In this document: positions 21,531-33,101 of the stretch, piece after piece
How positions within the stretch are numbered: position 1 is the first letter of the stretch
Layout of the letters: each line of letters begins with the position of its first letter
NCBI GenBank assembly: GCA_033060915.1
Contig: CM065386.1
Coordinates: 12,198,501-12,262,500, forward strand
Length of the DNA stretch: 64,000 nt
From: Euryodendron excelsum
Lineage: Eukaryota > Streptophyta > Magnoliopsida > Ericales > Pentaphylacaceae
Direction: 5' to 3'
The notes under the pieces: generated by a model
Told to the model about the DNA's origin: nothing
The model's input: the letters and a program-made list of their open reading frames with translations, nothing else
Databases searched by the model: none
Program-made: the position numbers and the translations under genes

Positions 21531-22010
21531 CCTGACGATGACCTCACCAACAGCCATTGGGTCTTGAACGTTGATGGCTTCTCCAATAATGATTCCAGTG
21601 GTGTTGGCTTGGTCCTTGTCACTCCTGACGGTCACAAGATCGAATATGCTCTCCGCTTCAAGTTCCCTGCCACCAACAACGTTGCTGAATACGAAGCCCT
21701 AATTGCTGGACTCAGAATGGCTCGACGAATAGGGGTCAAGCAGATAGTTGTGCGTAGTGACTCTCAATTGGTGGTGGAGCAAGTCTAGGGAGAGTTTGAG
21801 GCTAGAGAGGATAACATGAAATAATACTGCCAAAAGGCTAATAGCTTAGCTAGGAGGTTCGCGAAGATCATACTAGAACGCGTCCCAAGACTACAGAACG
21901 AAGAGGCAGACCGCCTGACCATGATCGCCTCGTCCAATGAGCCAGAACGAAACGTTCCAATAGAGATTCTTGATTCACCAAGCATGCAGAGTCCGGAAGT
22001 TAACTAGACC
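21531..22010 (+). pseudogene. Gypsy second (archaeal-type) RNase H
   Basis: Starts at WVLNVDGFSNND, with GVGLVLVTPDG, NVAEYEALIAGL and VVRSDSQLVV; the acidic residues of the active site (NVDG, AEYEA, RSD) are present. A TAG at 21786-21788 ends the frame, and the tail (QL..ARE..) decays to 22010. This extra domain places the element in the Tat lineage of plant Ty3/gypsy. Confidence 0.85.
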
Positions 22011-22028
22011 GAGCCCGAAACTTCATGG

Positions 22029-23250
22029 ATGAGCCAGATCAAGAATTTCTTGGAAAGCGGAGCCTTACCTGAGGATAAGAAAGAAGCAAGGCGGATACAG
22101 TACCGTTCAAGAAGGTACCTCATACAGAACGGGGTTCTCTACAAAAGGAGGCACACCATGCCGTTGCTCTGCTGCACCACGGAGGAAGAGGTAAAGTACG
22201 TGATGAGGGAGGTTCACGAAGGGGTGTACAGAAGCCACTTAGGTGGTCAATCCCTCACCAAAAAGATCTTGCGAACAGCCTACTATTGGCCCACCATAAA
22301 GAAAGACGCCCAAGAGTTCGTCAAGAAGTGCGACAACTGTCAGCGATTCACCAACATCCCTAGATTGCCTGCTCAAGAGCTGACCCCAATCCAGACCTCG
22401 TGACCCTATGCCCAATGGGGGATCGACATCATGGGACCGTTGCCGCTGGGTACAGGGTAGAGAAAGTTCACGGCTGTAGCTATCGATTACTTCACCAAGT
22501 GGGCAGAGGCAAAGGCCCTACTAACGATTACCGAGGGGAAAATGAAGAAGTTCTTACTGCAGAATATTATTTGCAGGTTTGGAATCCCCAAGATCGTCAT
22601 CACGGACAACGGGAAGAAGTTCAAAGGCAAAAAGTTCAACCAATTATGCAGCGACCTGGGAATCAGCCACCACGTTTCCTCCCCCGAGCATCCTCAAGCC
22701 AATGGCCAAGTCAAAATTACAAACAGGTCCCTCCTGAAGATCCTCAAGACGAAGCTGGAGAAAGCCAAGGGCTTGTGGGCAGAAGAACTCGCTAATATCC
22801 TTTGGGCCTACAAAACAACAAAGACAGTGTCTATAGGGCAAACTCTGTTCTCCCTGACCTTCGGCACCGAAGCAGTCATCCCAGTGGAGATCGGCCTCCC
22901 TAGCCCTAGGACGGTGCAGTTCAACCCCATGACCAACAACGAGGCTATGAATGTGGACCTAGATTTGTTGGAAGAATGGAGGCTACAAGCAGTTATGAGG
23001 GTAGCGTCCTACCAGCAAAAGATGCACCAATACCACAACTCCATAATACTTCTCGGCTGGGGACCTTGTTTTGAAAAGAGTCAACCAGTCTACGAAAGAT
23101 CTGAGGGAAGGTAAGCTCGGGCCCAATTGGGAAGGCCCCTACGAGGTGATCGGCAATACCAGGAAAGGGACCTACAAGTTGAAGAATCTAGAGGATAAGG
23201 AACTTCTGCACCCATGGCACACAGAGCATTTGAAGAAGTACTACTTTTGA
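22029..23250 (+). pseudogene. Gypsy integrase
   Basis: The HHCC zinc-binding segment is complete (EVHEGVYRSHLGG, CDNCQRF). In the core, catalytic Asp residues are seen in WGIDIMG and ITDNGKKF, but the third catalytic position reads NGQVKITNR: Lys (22713-22715) replaces the Glu. Stops near 22400 and 22458 interrupt the core, and a frameshift near 23050 precedes the C-terminal LGPNWEGPYEV module, which ends HTEHLKKYYF at 23250. Confidence 0.88.
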
Positions 23251-23316
23251 AAGGCTCTTAATTGTAACTCAATGGACTATCAATAAAAGCGGTCGTTCAA
23301 CAGTTGTCTACTCCCA

Positions 23317-23948
23317 TGAAATTGACATAGAATCTACTCGGTCGACATAGAATCTACTTGGTCCGCATGACCGAGCAGAGCCATATGGCCTTTGTGGCAA
23401 TGGCATAGAATCTGCTCGGTCCACGTGACCGAGCAAAACCAGATGGCCTTCATGGCAATGGCATAGAATCTGCTCAGTCCATGTGACCGAGCAGAGCCAG
23501 ATGCCCTTCATGGCAATGGCATAGAATCTGCTCGGTCCACATGACAAAGCAGAGCTAGATGGCCTTTATGGCAATGGCATAGAATCTGCTCAGTCCACGT
23601 GACCGAGCAAAGCCAGATGGCCTTCATGGCAATGGCATAGAATCTGCTCGGTCCACGTAACCGAGCAGAGCCAGATGGCCTTCATGGCAATGGTATAGAA
23701 TCTGCTCGGTCCATGTAACTGAGCAGAGCTAGATGGCCTTCATGGCAATGGCATAGAATCTGCTCGGTCCACATGACCGAGCAGAGCCAGATGGCCTTTA
23801 TGGCAATGGCATAGAATCTACTCGGTCCACATGAACGAGCAGAGCCTGATGGCCTTTGTGGCAATGGCATAGTATCTGACCGAGCAGAGCCAGAGGCCTT
23901 CATGGTAATGGAGTAGAATCTGCTCGGTCCACGTGACCGAGCAGAGTC
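23317..23948. repeat. 58-bp tandem array in the gypsy 3' region
   Basis: About eleven copies of a 58-bp unit containing GGCATAGAATCTGCTCGGTCC, ACGTGACCGAGCAGAGCC and AGATGGCCTTCATGGCAAT. Copy starts near 23402, 23460, 23518, 23576, 23634 and 23692 give a constant 58-bp step. Each unit holds the inverted pair CTCGGTC / GACCGAG around CACGTG, so each could fold into a hairpin. One copy near 23870 is shortened. 3' region tandem repeats are known in Tat elements. Confidence 0.93.
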
Positions 23949-24181
23949 AGTAATCCCTAAAATTAATAGCTGGACCAGGCATTCAGCAACATCACCCAAC
24001 TTCAACATTCAACCATACAGAAATAGAAAAAATTCTGCAGAGATTCTACAACTTATCAAAATAAAGCACTCGACAAGTACTAGGCTGAAAAAGTAATTTC
24101 AATTAAGTATTGAAGGGAGTACAAAGGCAGAACGCCCACTTTTCAAAAAAAAAAAAAGAACAAAGAGAACTTGGATTACAA

Positions 24182-25690
24182 TCATGTCTGGGCCTGCTCC
24201 TCAGTAGTTTTCCCATCTTTCCCCTTAGAGACCTTCTGCTGAGCCTCCTCAGTGCCTTTCGTCGTAGCCTGGCCAGTAGCATCCTAATTAACCCCTTCAA
24301 GGGTAGGCAGGGCTTCCTCCTCAACGGGGTCAAGGCCAGAGAAGTCTAGCTCAGGATACTTCTGGGATGCCTTATCCCTGGCATGGTCGAAGCCTTGAAG
24401 GAAGGTGGGCGCCAACAAGGCCTGGAAGTCATCCCCGTCCTTGAACTCTTCCACCGCTTCAGTTCTTGCCTTCACAAGTTCTTCTTCGAAAGCAGCAACC
24501 TTCCTCTCCAAGTCATGCCTCTTAGCCTGCTTGGCCAAGAAGTCCAAGAGGAGCTTACTAGCAATGGCGTTCAGCTTTTTTTGTTCTTCCTTTGTGGTTT
24601 TCAGATCCGCTACAGTCGAATCCCTCTCGGCACGAGCAGTGTCCAGTTCTTATTTTAGACCACGAGTGGTAGTGATATCCTCTTTCATGCTGTTTAGCTC
24701 GGCAACAAGAGAAGCGGTAGTGTTCTTCTCTTGATTGAACGCCCTCTCAAGGTTGGCTAAACGGTGGCCCAACTTCATGTTCCTGGCAACAGACTGGCAA
24801 CGAAGCGAAATGTCAGAACAGACTAAGGAAACGGTTAAGAATAAAGTAAAGGAAAGACCGAGAAGTAGTAAGTTCGAACCCTGAGGAGATCATGGTTCAT
24901 GTCTTTCACCAAGCGGCTTTTGGCGTACTTGTCAATCCTTTACAAGTCGACAGCCTTAGTGACATCCCCAGTCCTCGCCCATGTTTCATCCACACTGTCA
25001 AAAATGTTTTTGGAGGATGTAGTGGGTTCCGCTCTTGTCGGTTGTTCAGCTGAGATGAACGAGCTCCGCCTCAGCTCAGATACAGGAGGAGGAGGCTACA
25101 CAACGTTCCGAGGCACCTCCTTAGTCTTTGGCTCAGGAGCTTTCGCCGAAGATGGATCCTTCCTGCTGTCAAGGGCTCAGCCACTCTTTGGCGCATGGGC
25201 TAAGTACCAACCCCGTCAGCCTTCCTCTTCTTCAGGAAAGCGACGTTGAAGCTCATCTCTTCAGTCATAGGATCAGGAACGGGCGCAGGAGTCAAAGTGT
25301 CAACAGGCACTGAACCAGCTGCAAGTAAAAGGAAAGTTAGTCAAACAACATTTGAAGACTAGGCAAACGACTCAACACTCACTATTCTCACGTTCTACAG
25401 CCAGAGCCTCTCTAATCAGCTCGGGTCCTAGCAAGTAGTTGGACATGCTCTCGACGATGACCAGGTTCTTCTGACTATGGACGTCATGTTCCTAAACCTT
25501 CTTTATGGCCTTCCTCAAGTCCTTAGAGAGGTTGGGCTTGGACCGACCTGACCCCAAGGCAGACCTAAGTCAGGGCACCAACACTTAGGAGGTAAGGGGT
25601 GCAACTGCCAAACAAAACTCCTCCACTCCTTTGAAACCAACGACCCAGATGAGCCACTCTAACGAGGTATCAACAGCCAAGATTCGACCT
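24182..25690 (-). pseudogene. Antisense gene between gypsy pol and 3' LTR (coiled-coil protein)
   Basis: On the minus strand a conserved-looking, spliced coding pattern runs toward a stop at 24182. The last exon (~24182-24795) encodes heptad-rich sequence (LANLERAFNQEKNT, LVAELNSMKEDITT, DLERKVAAFEEELVKARTE), then a motif FLQGFDHARDKASQKYPELDF and a charged tail. It contains in-frame stops (TAA near 24654, TAG near 24285). An intron-like gap (~24796-24880) separates it from an upstream exon containing IDKYAKSRLVKDMNHDLLR (~24881-24945). Further upstream exons are unclear. Some Tat elements, such as Grande, carry an antisense gene at this place. Its function is not known. Confidence 0.6.
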
Positions 25691-25868
25691 GCCCCGTCAC
25701 CTACCAGCTACCAATCGGCGCTCACCGCATAGCAACGCATGAAAAGACTCACCCATTGGAACCATCATTGCTCCGGCCTCATCATAAATGCGCCACAGGT
25801 TTCGTTGGTGGGCTGACTCGTGAAATTCCCCTGGACCCGAGCAGGTGGCCAGATGAATTGGGGGCATC

Positions 25869-26483
25869 TGGTAGTGGCATTTTACCGACCAAATCAGAGA
25901 CCCTATGGACACCTGGTCGGGCCCCGATCAGATCGTTCCACACCGCATCTTCTGGTTGGAACCCGCCTAGACCCTCGATGCACCATCCCCTCGGATCCCG
26001 AACAGACCAAACATTCGATGACCTCCCACTCTCGTCGGCCTTGCTATCACATCGATAGGGGCCACGTCTGACACCGAACACTCTGGCGAGCACTCAGAGC
26101 ATGGGTGTGGAGTATACTAGGGGTAACAGCCCTAACCCTTACACAGGCCTAACACACGCTACCATGAAGTGTAGAGATGACCCTCTCAAGTGCCCTATCG
26201 CAGTTCTGACCCTCCAACGAAAGGCCGTCACGTGGAGAGGTGGCCAACCACTCCCATGCAGGCATACAAAGCAAAACCACAGCCCACTTCTCCAGATACG
26301 CATGAAAGAAACCCCAAACTAGACACTCTCGCTAGCAAGATAATCTCATTGAATCTAACTTGAATGTCGGAGGGCCCTTGGCAGGCAACGCACCGATGTG
26401 TTTAGAGCAGGAGATCACCAATCAACGGGAGAAAACTCATCGGAGACCTGGGGGCAAGACGTCACAAGATAGCTGCATCATCA
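25869..26483 (+). repeat. Gypsy 3' LTR
   Basis: 615 bp, TGGTAGTGGCATT…GCATCATCA. CCAAG (26484-26488) follows as the right target duplication. Confidence 0.93.
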
Positions 26484-26488
26484 CCAAG

Positions 26489-26875
26489 GGTTGTGTACGT
26501 AGGTCTTGACAGAGTTGCACTGAAACTACATAAATAGTTATATAACATATCTAAGCTGATTTCGTAGCCAAGGAATTTAGAAATATGACCCAACATTATA
26601 GAGTTTGAATTTCTATGTTCAAATTATACTAAAATACATTAAGAAACAACTTCCTCTCTTCGCAACAGGGTTTACTTTCTCCATACATGGCAAGAGCTCA
26701 TGTTTAAAAGTCAAATTTGCAAACAAGGATGCCTGGAGCATGAGTGAGTGCTCAGGTTCATGATTTACACACATGAATGCCGAATCATCTCTATTTCAGT
26801 GAAGATCAGCTAACTAGATATGGTAAGTCATCGCGAGCTCTACATTCGAAGCTTTAAGTATCTAGTTTTTCTTGT
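26489..26875. other. 3' flank of F-box copy C
   Basis: Unique-looking AT-rich sequence with no gene. It separates the gypsy element from the stop codon of copy C. Confidence 0.5.
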
Positions 26876-28117
26876 CTAAAATGGGGTATCAATCCAACTA
26901 AGGCTGCCAACATGAACAACTGTTCGAAACAAATCGGGCATTCCCCGAAACATTAGCCTCTTACATGTTCCGTCGTTTGGACCACTGGAAACTAAAAACC
27001 CACCTTTGTACTCCACCAAAACGTAGCCATTCTCCAGAACACATAGAGCTTGGGCCCTTCTTTGCCTGAAAACATGCTCCCAAATCCGATATGGTGTCTG
27101 TAACTGTGGTTTCATGAACTGCATAGAGCAATCTTCAATGTTAAATTCTTTGATCCAAGACTCTTTCACATCGTACTCTTTCATAATCCAGATCTCGAAT
27201 CTCGCATAATGAACATAACTAACAGCAGAAAGACACCCTTCAAAAACTGCCAGATGATAATTAACCGAATTTAGGCCTCCACAGTCTGGTCTAGGGACCA
27301 CTCGAAACCGCTCATCCGCCAGGTCGAAAGAAATTATGCGACGGTTTAAATGAGGGTTCCGATCAACTCTACTTTTTTGAGTCATCCAATGAAGTCTGCC
27401 ATTCACCAAAGCTTCCGATGGTCGACATCTGAGAAGGTAGGGGACTTCTCCTATACTTCTCCAAGTGGCGCTGTTGAGGCTAAACACTTGAACCTCTGAT
27501 CTTGTACAATCACGGAATCTGTATCTACCGTATCTTTGGTGCCCATTATACCGATTCCGATAGTAGACTATCTTCACTACCTTGTACTCGTTAGTCGCCG
27601 GATGAAACCCGAATCCAAACAGCACCTCTTGATCATCAAACTGCCTCCTGGATTTTGGCAGCTCTTTATATCGCCTCGTAAAAGGATTGTATATATACAT
27701 ATGATCAATGTATAAGGAGTCAGATAAGCATAACAAGCCATTACATGAGCCTATTATATTGAACTCAGGCATAACATCACAGAAAGGTGTTTGAATTTTT
27801 CTCACAATCTCATTTCCCTCCTGATCAGACAATTCCACAAAGTAAAGATGATTTCTGATAGGATAGTTGCAATGTAAAATTAGGCATGGATTATTCTTAG
27901 ATCTCCGGGAGAAGTGCAGCCCAACAAGATTCGGGTCGTACCATAACATGTTCCAGGCTCGGCTTACAAACCTGAATTGCATAAGAGATGATATGGGAAG
28001 CCTTGAAACTATGTCGAGGGCAATGTCATGTGGGAGACTCTTCATCCCTGTTCTTGCTTGATCTTCTTCTAGCTCGCCTTTTCTTTTCTTGCCTGGTTTC
28101 TCAGTAGACAAATCCAT
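26876..28117 (-). CDS. F-box/FBA protein, copy C, intact
   Basis: A 413-residue uninterrupted single-exon protein. Residues ~1-25 are basic and charged (GKKRKGELEED). The F-box follows at ~26-68 (SLPHDIALDIVSRLP, LMQFRFVSRAWNML), which would bind the SKP1/ASK adaptor of an SCF E3 ligase. The rest is an F-box-associated interaction domain: GSCNGLLCLSD, IYNPFTRRYKELPKS, LFGFGFHPATNEYKVVKI, WRSIGEVP, NGRLHWMT, IISFDLADERF and IWIMKEY, with a C-terminal SLSWIDTPF. The length is typical for the class. The first ATG was chosen because the N-terminus is conserved in copies A and B. The substrate is unknown. Close paralogues A and B are damaged, which makes this the likely functional member of the array. 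Confidence 0.9.
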   Translation of the reverse strand: MDLSTEKPGKKRKGELEEDQARTGMKSLPHDIALDIVSRLPISSLMQFRFVSRAWNMLWYDPNLVGLHFSRRSKNNPCLILHCNYPIRNHLYFVELSDQEGNEIVRKIQTPFCDVMPEFNIIGSCNGLLCLSDSLYIDHMYIYNPFTRRYKELPKSRRQFDDQEVLFGFGFHPATNEYKVVKIVYYRNRYNGHQRYGRYRFRDCTRSEVQVFSLNSATWRSIGEVPYLLRCRPSEALVNGRLHWMTQKSRVDRNPHLNRRIISFDLADERFRVVPRPDCGGLNSVNYHLAVFEGCLSAVSYVHYARFEIWIMKEYDVKESWIKEFNIEDCSMQFMKPQLQTPYRIWEHVFRQRRAQALCVLENGYVLVEYKGGFLVSSGPNDGTCKRLMFRGMPDLFRTVVHVGSLSWIDTPF

Positions 28118-29488
28118 GACTGATCAGTAGAGAATCAGAGGACAGAAAGTAATAAAGCAATAAGGGTTAAAGATGATGCATGAACTTTGGAGGAGATGAA
28201 AATGGGGAACTTTGGTGACAACGAACTAATTAACATCATTAGAGACTAAGAATACAAAATTAATGTCATGTACCTTGTTGGAAGATAATGTCGAGGTTTC
28301 TGTCTCAATAATTGAGGGATTAGCGTGAGGGGCACGACAAATCTAGACCATCATGCAGGTAATGAAGATTATATGATTCTATTTTTCATGTAATGGGTTG
28401 ATTAATTGCCCTAGTGATAGTGACCAAGCAAAACATAGCCACCAGTAAGAACAAAACTGACTCTCTCTCTAGGAATTTTTTTTCCCTCTGAATACAGCTG
28501 CCAGATTGTGACTGCCAAAATCAAGTTCTATTAAATCAAAGACCGTCTCCTGAACGCGCCTATCAGATTGTGACCGGTGTACATGAAAGTGTATAACTGC
28601 ATGCCATAAATCAAGATCTTTCAAGAACCCATTCAAGTTTTGGTGCAATTTTTGTTTATGCTGTGGTTGCTCAAAGGACAAGCTAATCAACTATGGAAAA
28701 TATGGTGTTTCCGTTTTCCTTTTTTCTTCTGTCTTTTCAGAAACTAATTAATGGAATTCAATCCCAATGACAATATTAGTATCCAAGATTAGATGGGGGA
28801 ATCTCATGCTCCTTTGATAAAGAGATCTAATAAGGTCCTGCACCTTAGACTAATCATTTTGAGTTTGTAGTGGGCCAACTTTGCAAACATGAATCTGGAG
28901 TTGGTGACAGAGGTCAGAATGATAGAAATGCAATACATACATGTACATGACAAAGCACAAAAAATCAAACTCAACAGTAAAAAACAAAAATGGTACTCGT
29001 ATCTAATGTATTTTCTTAGCTTACAAACCAATCGGAGTATTGAGGCCCACATGAACAAAAGTTGGAAAGCAGTCCAGCACTCCCTGAATCATCAGATCCT
29101 TGAATTTCCATTCAATGAATGATGAGAAAGCAGAGCTGGTGGTGGTGGAAACTGGAGACATCCATTTGCAATACTTGCTGCCCCTATAAAGGTTCATTTA
29201 ATTTGTCACCCTGTAGAGACTGAAAATGATCACACCATTCTTGACCCTATCCATTTTCACAATGCAGATATATAAGTATGAACCAAAAATTAAATTGATC
29301 CTAGTTGCTCAAGGATACGAGCAAAGTGGGATTAAGAAAGACATTAAATTACATGGTACAATTTTGAATTTAGTCCTTTATTGCCAAGTTAATACCATGT
29401 ACTATCTAAGGAGGGGAAAAAGGAAAAAAAGAAGCAGTTACAACATAATTGCAAATATCACAGAGTAAATTAAATTCACAACTTGCTA
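28118..29488. other. Intergenic, upstream of copy C
   Basis: No gene is supported. Much of it (28130-29450) is the counterpart of 4080-5045. Short open frames on both strands here are not conserved between the two copies, so I treat the region as promoter and spacer. Confidence 0.5.
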
Positions 29489-30691
29489 TTATTCTCCCGT
29501 CTTTCCTTTACCCTTGTCGAGAAGGGCATTACCAGAGTTTGCCTTCTCTGCCAAGACTTCATTTCCTTCTTCAAATAAAGCTAGGCTTTCCATGTAAGTA
29601 TCCAAATGAAACGAGCGTCTCATCCCATGGATTCCCAGATACACCATCTGTCCATTCTTGTGATCGTAAGTAACCAGCTCTCCCTTGCTATCTGCCACCA
29701 GAATTTCACCATTCTTCCTAAATCCGACAGCATTGCTTATACCTTCCAAATCAAGTCTGAAAAGTTTTGTCCAAGAATCTACCACACCATACTCTTTCAT
29801 CACCCACACATCACAGTTCTTACTCGCATGCCAAAAATCCTTATCATAATGGAATAAACAAATTGATTCCCCATACACTGCAACAGATGCAAAGAGAAAG
29901 AACACATTAGCAACACTATCTGGAAGCCTCATCTCGTGGAAAACTTCAGTACCTATGTCAAACGACATAATCAAATACCGTTTTGCTTCCTTCCCAGACT
30001 CAAACCCGACCCAGTGGCAAGCATCATTCACAAAAGCATGATACCAATTACGTTCAATCAGGTTATACGGTGGCGCAACAGAACTAATGGTTCTCCAAGC
30101 CCCTGTGCTAAGCGTGTAAACATCAACCTCTGGAGGGACTCTGTAACGAGAGCCCTCTTTAAAATACGCAATTCTCACCACCTTGTAATCATTAGTCCGG
30201 AGATCAAATCCGAATCCAAGAACAAACATATAAAGAGTACGATGTGACTTGTACGTAACGCGAGGCATTGGAAGATTCAGATATCTCTTAATTGCCGGGT
30301 TCCATAAAGTTGTATTCCAGGCAGGGCCGAATATGTCGTCCGACAAGCACAGTAACCCGTTGGAAGAACCTACTATCCTCAAATAAAAACCTGCCCAGTT
30401 CTCAACCGGGCAATCAAATATCGTACACTCATTGAATGTATTGTTATTGCAACGTACTGAGTAGTACTCTTTGTCGTCCCTGATGAAGTGCCTAAGGAGT
30501 AACAATTCATTGTTTTGGTTCTTCTTCTTGTCTGCAAGAAGTGTTTGGTTCATATGTGCTGTAATGAAACTAGGACTGCTGATTAGAGAGTTCCATGATT
30601 TGCATACACACCTCATTCGAAGCAGAGCCTTGACGGGTATTCTGGTCAAGATATCAAACATCACTACATGGTGTGGTAGATAATCTGCCAT
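29489..30691 (-). CDS. F-box/FBA protein D (CPR1/CPR30-like), intact
   Basis: A 400-residue uninterrupted frame starting MADYLPHHVVMFDIL. The F-box covers residues ~3-45 (ILTRIPVKALLRMRCVCKSWNSLISSPSF). The FBA region follows: RIVGSSNGLLCLSDD, LWNPAIKRYLNLP, FVLGFGFDLRTNDYKVVRI, VDVYTLSTGAWRTI, HWVGFE, IMSFDIGTEVFHEM, DVWVMKEYGVVDSWTKLF. The tail is charged and ends in KGKGKTGE. Arabidopsis CPR1 (CPR30) of this class targets NLR immune receptors. That function is family knowledge for a relative, not evidence here. It is more like pseudogenes E and F in this window than like A-C, so the locus holds two F-box subfamilies. Confidence 0.9.
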   Translation of the reverse strand: MADYLPHHVVMFDILTRIPVKALLRMRCVCKSWNSLISSPSFITAHMNQTLLADKKKNQNNELLLLRHFIRDDKEYYSVRCNNNTFNECTIFDCPVENWAGFYLRIVGSSNGLLCLSDDIFGPAWNTTLWNPAIKRYLNLPMPRVTYKSHRTLYMFVLGFGFDLRTNDYKVVRIAYFKEGSRYRVPPEVDVYTLSTGAWRTISSVAPPYNLIERNWYHAFVNDACHWVGFESGKEAKRYLIMSFDIGTEVFHEMRLPDSVANVFFLFASVAVYGESICLFHYDKDFWHASKNCDVWVMKEYGVVDSWTKLFRLDLEGISNAVGFRKNGEILVADSKGELVTYDHKNGQMVYLGIHGMRRSFHLDTYMESLALFEEGNEVLAEKANSGNALLDKGKGKTGE

Positions 30692-33101
30692 CGTTCACCT
30701 TCTGAGAACTTTCTCAAGTTTGGTTTTGCCTTCAGCTAGACTTTAGAGTTCAGAACTTCAGTGACTCTTCTTGTTGCAATTTCATGTACTCAGATTACAT
30801 TAGACTTTCAAGCAGACCTTCATGATGAGAAAATGGCGACTCCACGTCATTGTGCCGGTGTGATGTAACTTATACTAATAAAATCATGACAAATAAGTAG
30901 ATATGTATTCTACTCACCTGTCATTGTGCCGGTGTGATGTTACTTGTACTAATAAAATCACGACAAATGAGTAGATATTTATTCTACTCACCTAACATCG
31001 GGCCACTAGTTGAAACATTTGTCTATAAACTACTCCACAATTTGTTTTGCATTCCTCGTGACAAGGATTTCAACATGTTCACATGAATTTGTTTCTTCGG
31101 TTCTTGATATCACATAAGCAAACTGATGTAATGTAATCGTTGTGCAGAATAACCTACCCACTATACACTAGTCCAAGCAAACGGGACAAACTTTCTTGGG
31201 ATATATTTGAGGAAAATTTTGGCATCATTAGAGATATTCCACAACTAAAGAAAAAATTAAAGTCTATATATAGATGACTACGATGGTGTGTGGTCCTAGG
31301 TCCTAATAATTTGATAAGCATAGGAGGCTAATGTGTCATTTGCCAAATTGAGAGGGTCAAGTGCTGTTTTGTATTTCATTCCGCATTTCTGTTATTTCTC
31401 TTATTTCTTTTCTGCTGAGATGGAGAGGGATTAGTTAGAAGTTGGTTACAAAAGGAGTGGGGTGCGTTAGAGAGAGGGTGTGTTGATTTGCCCTGTATCT
31501 CCCTTCTTTGTTTCTCTCTCTCTCTTCTCTCTATCTTCTCTTCAATTTCTCCATTCTCCATTGTTGAATACCTTTACCTGTATCCATTTTAACCATTAAT
31601 AAAAGTACCATCTTGAATTGTTCTCATTTCCATCTTCTGTGAAAGATTTGCTGCAAGTTTATCATAATTTTTTTTTTTTTTTTTTTGGTGAGTTTATGCC
31701 CCTGATAATTTAAGAGTGATGTCATGTGATAGATGCAGATCCAGAAAGAAAGAAGACAAGAAATTGCGACACAATAAAATAAGAGTTGTATGAGATATAA
31801 TTGAGCATTAGAATATTCAAGAAAAAGAGAGAACCAACCTGCGCTGTGCAGCTAATTGTGATATGAGATTATTCATGTTCATTCTGTGTTTAATGATGAT
31901 TAAAACATTTAGTTAATGGTTTCTTCGGAGTCGAGACGAACATGTGATAGCAAAGGGCATACAGTTGTTCTAGTTTGTTTGATGATATCTTTGAGGGGTT
32001 TATACAGCTCATCACCAACACAGATGCTAATGCTTACAAAAATATTAAAAGCAACCCTCAATAAAAATAAAAAAACTCAAACACCATTTACAGATTATTT
32101 CCAGATCTAGAGAAGTTTAAACACCAGCATCCTCAACCACAATTGACAGATCATTTCAGTTTCTTAATCAGTTGAATCTGGGCCACTTAACCATCCAAAA
32201 ATCTGCCAAAGATAAGGTGGAATTCCATTCCCATCACTTTGAATGAGTAAATAACTTTGACAAAGTCCGCATAATCTTGAGCCTCAACACAAATTACCGG
32301 GTTTCTAGGATTTTCTATTCCCAAAAGGAGCAGAAAGACTAATTGTATGTTTGAATTTTAGATTTTAGTAACAAAGGAAAAGAACCAAGTGTTAATGACC
32401 AATCTTAACAAAAAGTGCAACAAGATTAGTGATTCTCGATTCAAACAACTCCTGGCTACCAAAAACAAGTTTTAAGTGTGTTGGAGGCAAAAACAGCGAT
32501 CTTTATGTGAGAAATTATGCAAGTACCAATCATAAGAACAGCTACGACTAACCTATAAGATAGCAATCTAATGAAAGATTATAATCCAATTTCCCACGAG
32601 ATTTTCCCATGGAAAGTAATAATTAACGTCTAAAATCGGCATTTAGATTGTCAACTAACAGATTTGAGCCCTTGCAGTACCAACAGAAACCTAAGAAACT
32701 AGAATCATGACCAACTTTAATGATATCAATTGCCAACAATAAGAACAATAACAACAACTAGCATATAAGATATCAACCAAGTGAAAGCTCTGGTAACTGG
32801 TAAAATCCGATTTCCTTTGGGTTTTGCCTAAGAAAAGTATTAAATTGATTAGTACCTTGAACACAGAAATTAAATGGATGACCGATAACTTTGAACTCAA
32901 GCTTGCCCAATTCTGCTTTATCATGATCAAGACTATAATTCCTTTTCCAGAATCTTTGAAGGATGGATGCACCATCTTCCTTTCAGAAACTTTTTTGACT
33001 AAACAAGGCTTGAAGTAAGTAGTAAAGTTTATACTAAAGGTCATTCTCTTGCAATGTTTCTTCCAGTGCATCAAGACAAACTACCAAATAACTAACACAT
33101 C
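30692..33101. other. Gene-free region upstream of F-box D
   Basis: No gene is supported. It includes a two-copy tandem repeat (30846-30993), a CT-rich tract (31496-31555) followed by AATAAAAG (31600) that could be an old LTR fragment, and a 22-base poly-T run (~31665-31686). Bases ~32510-32860 contain weak direct repetition (ATAAGAACA…TATAAGATA…GAAAG). Confidence 0.4.
30846..30993. repeat. 74-bp tandem repeat, two copies, upstream of F-box D
   Basis: GTCATTGTGCCGGTGTGATGT starts at 30846 and 30920. The two copies differ at a few bases and both end in TATTCTACTCACCT. They lie about 155-300 bp upstream of the start codon, so they are within the likely promoter. Confidence 0.85.

Larger units (their letters stand above)
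15064..26483 (+). mobile_element. Ty3/gypsy LTR retrotransposon, Tat-type, defective
   Basis: 11,420 bp between 614/615-bp LTRs with 5-bp target duplications. The order is gag, protease, RT, RNase H, a second archaeal-type RNase H, integrase. The extra RNase H between the first RNase H and integrase is a known hallmark of the Tat lineage (Ogre/Retand/Grande relatives). A 58-bp tandem array and an antisense gene lie between integrase and the 3' LTR. The GC content and codon use are clearly higher than in the flanking DNA. A second, truncated LTR follows the 5' LTR, and a 1.64-kb element is nested in the protease. Confidence 0.93.

Noticed and set aside
23317..23948. CRISPR-like look of regularly spaced repeats
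   Set aside because: The units are contiguous 58-bp repeats with no unique spacers, in a plant retroelement; a CRISPR array is not possible here.
28469..29468. Small frames upstream of F-box copy C
   Set aside because: The duplicated counterpart at 4080-5045 does not keep them open, so no coding constraint is evident.
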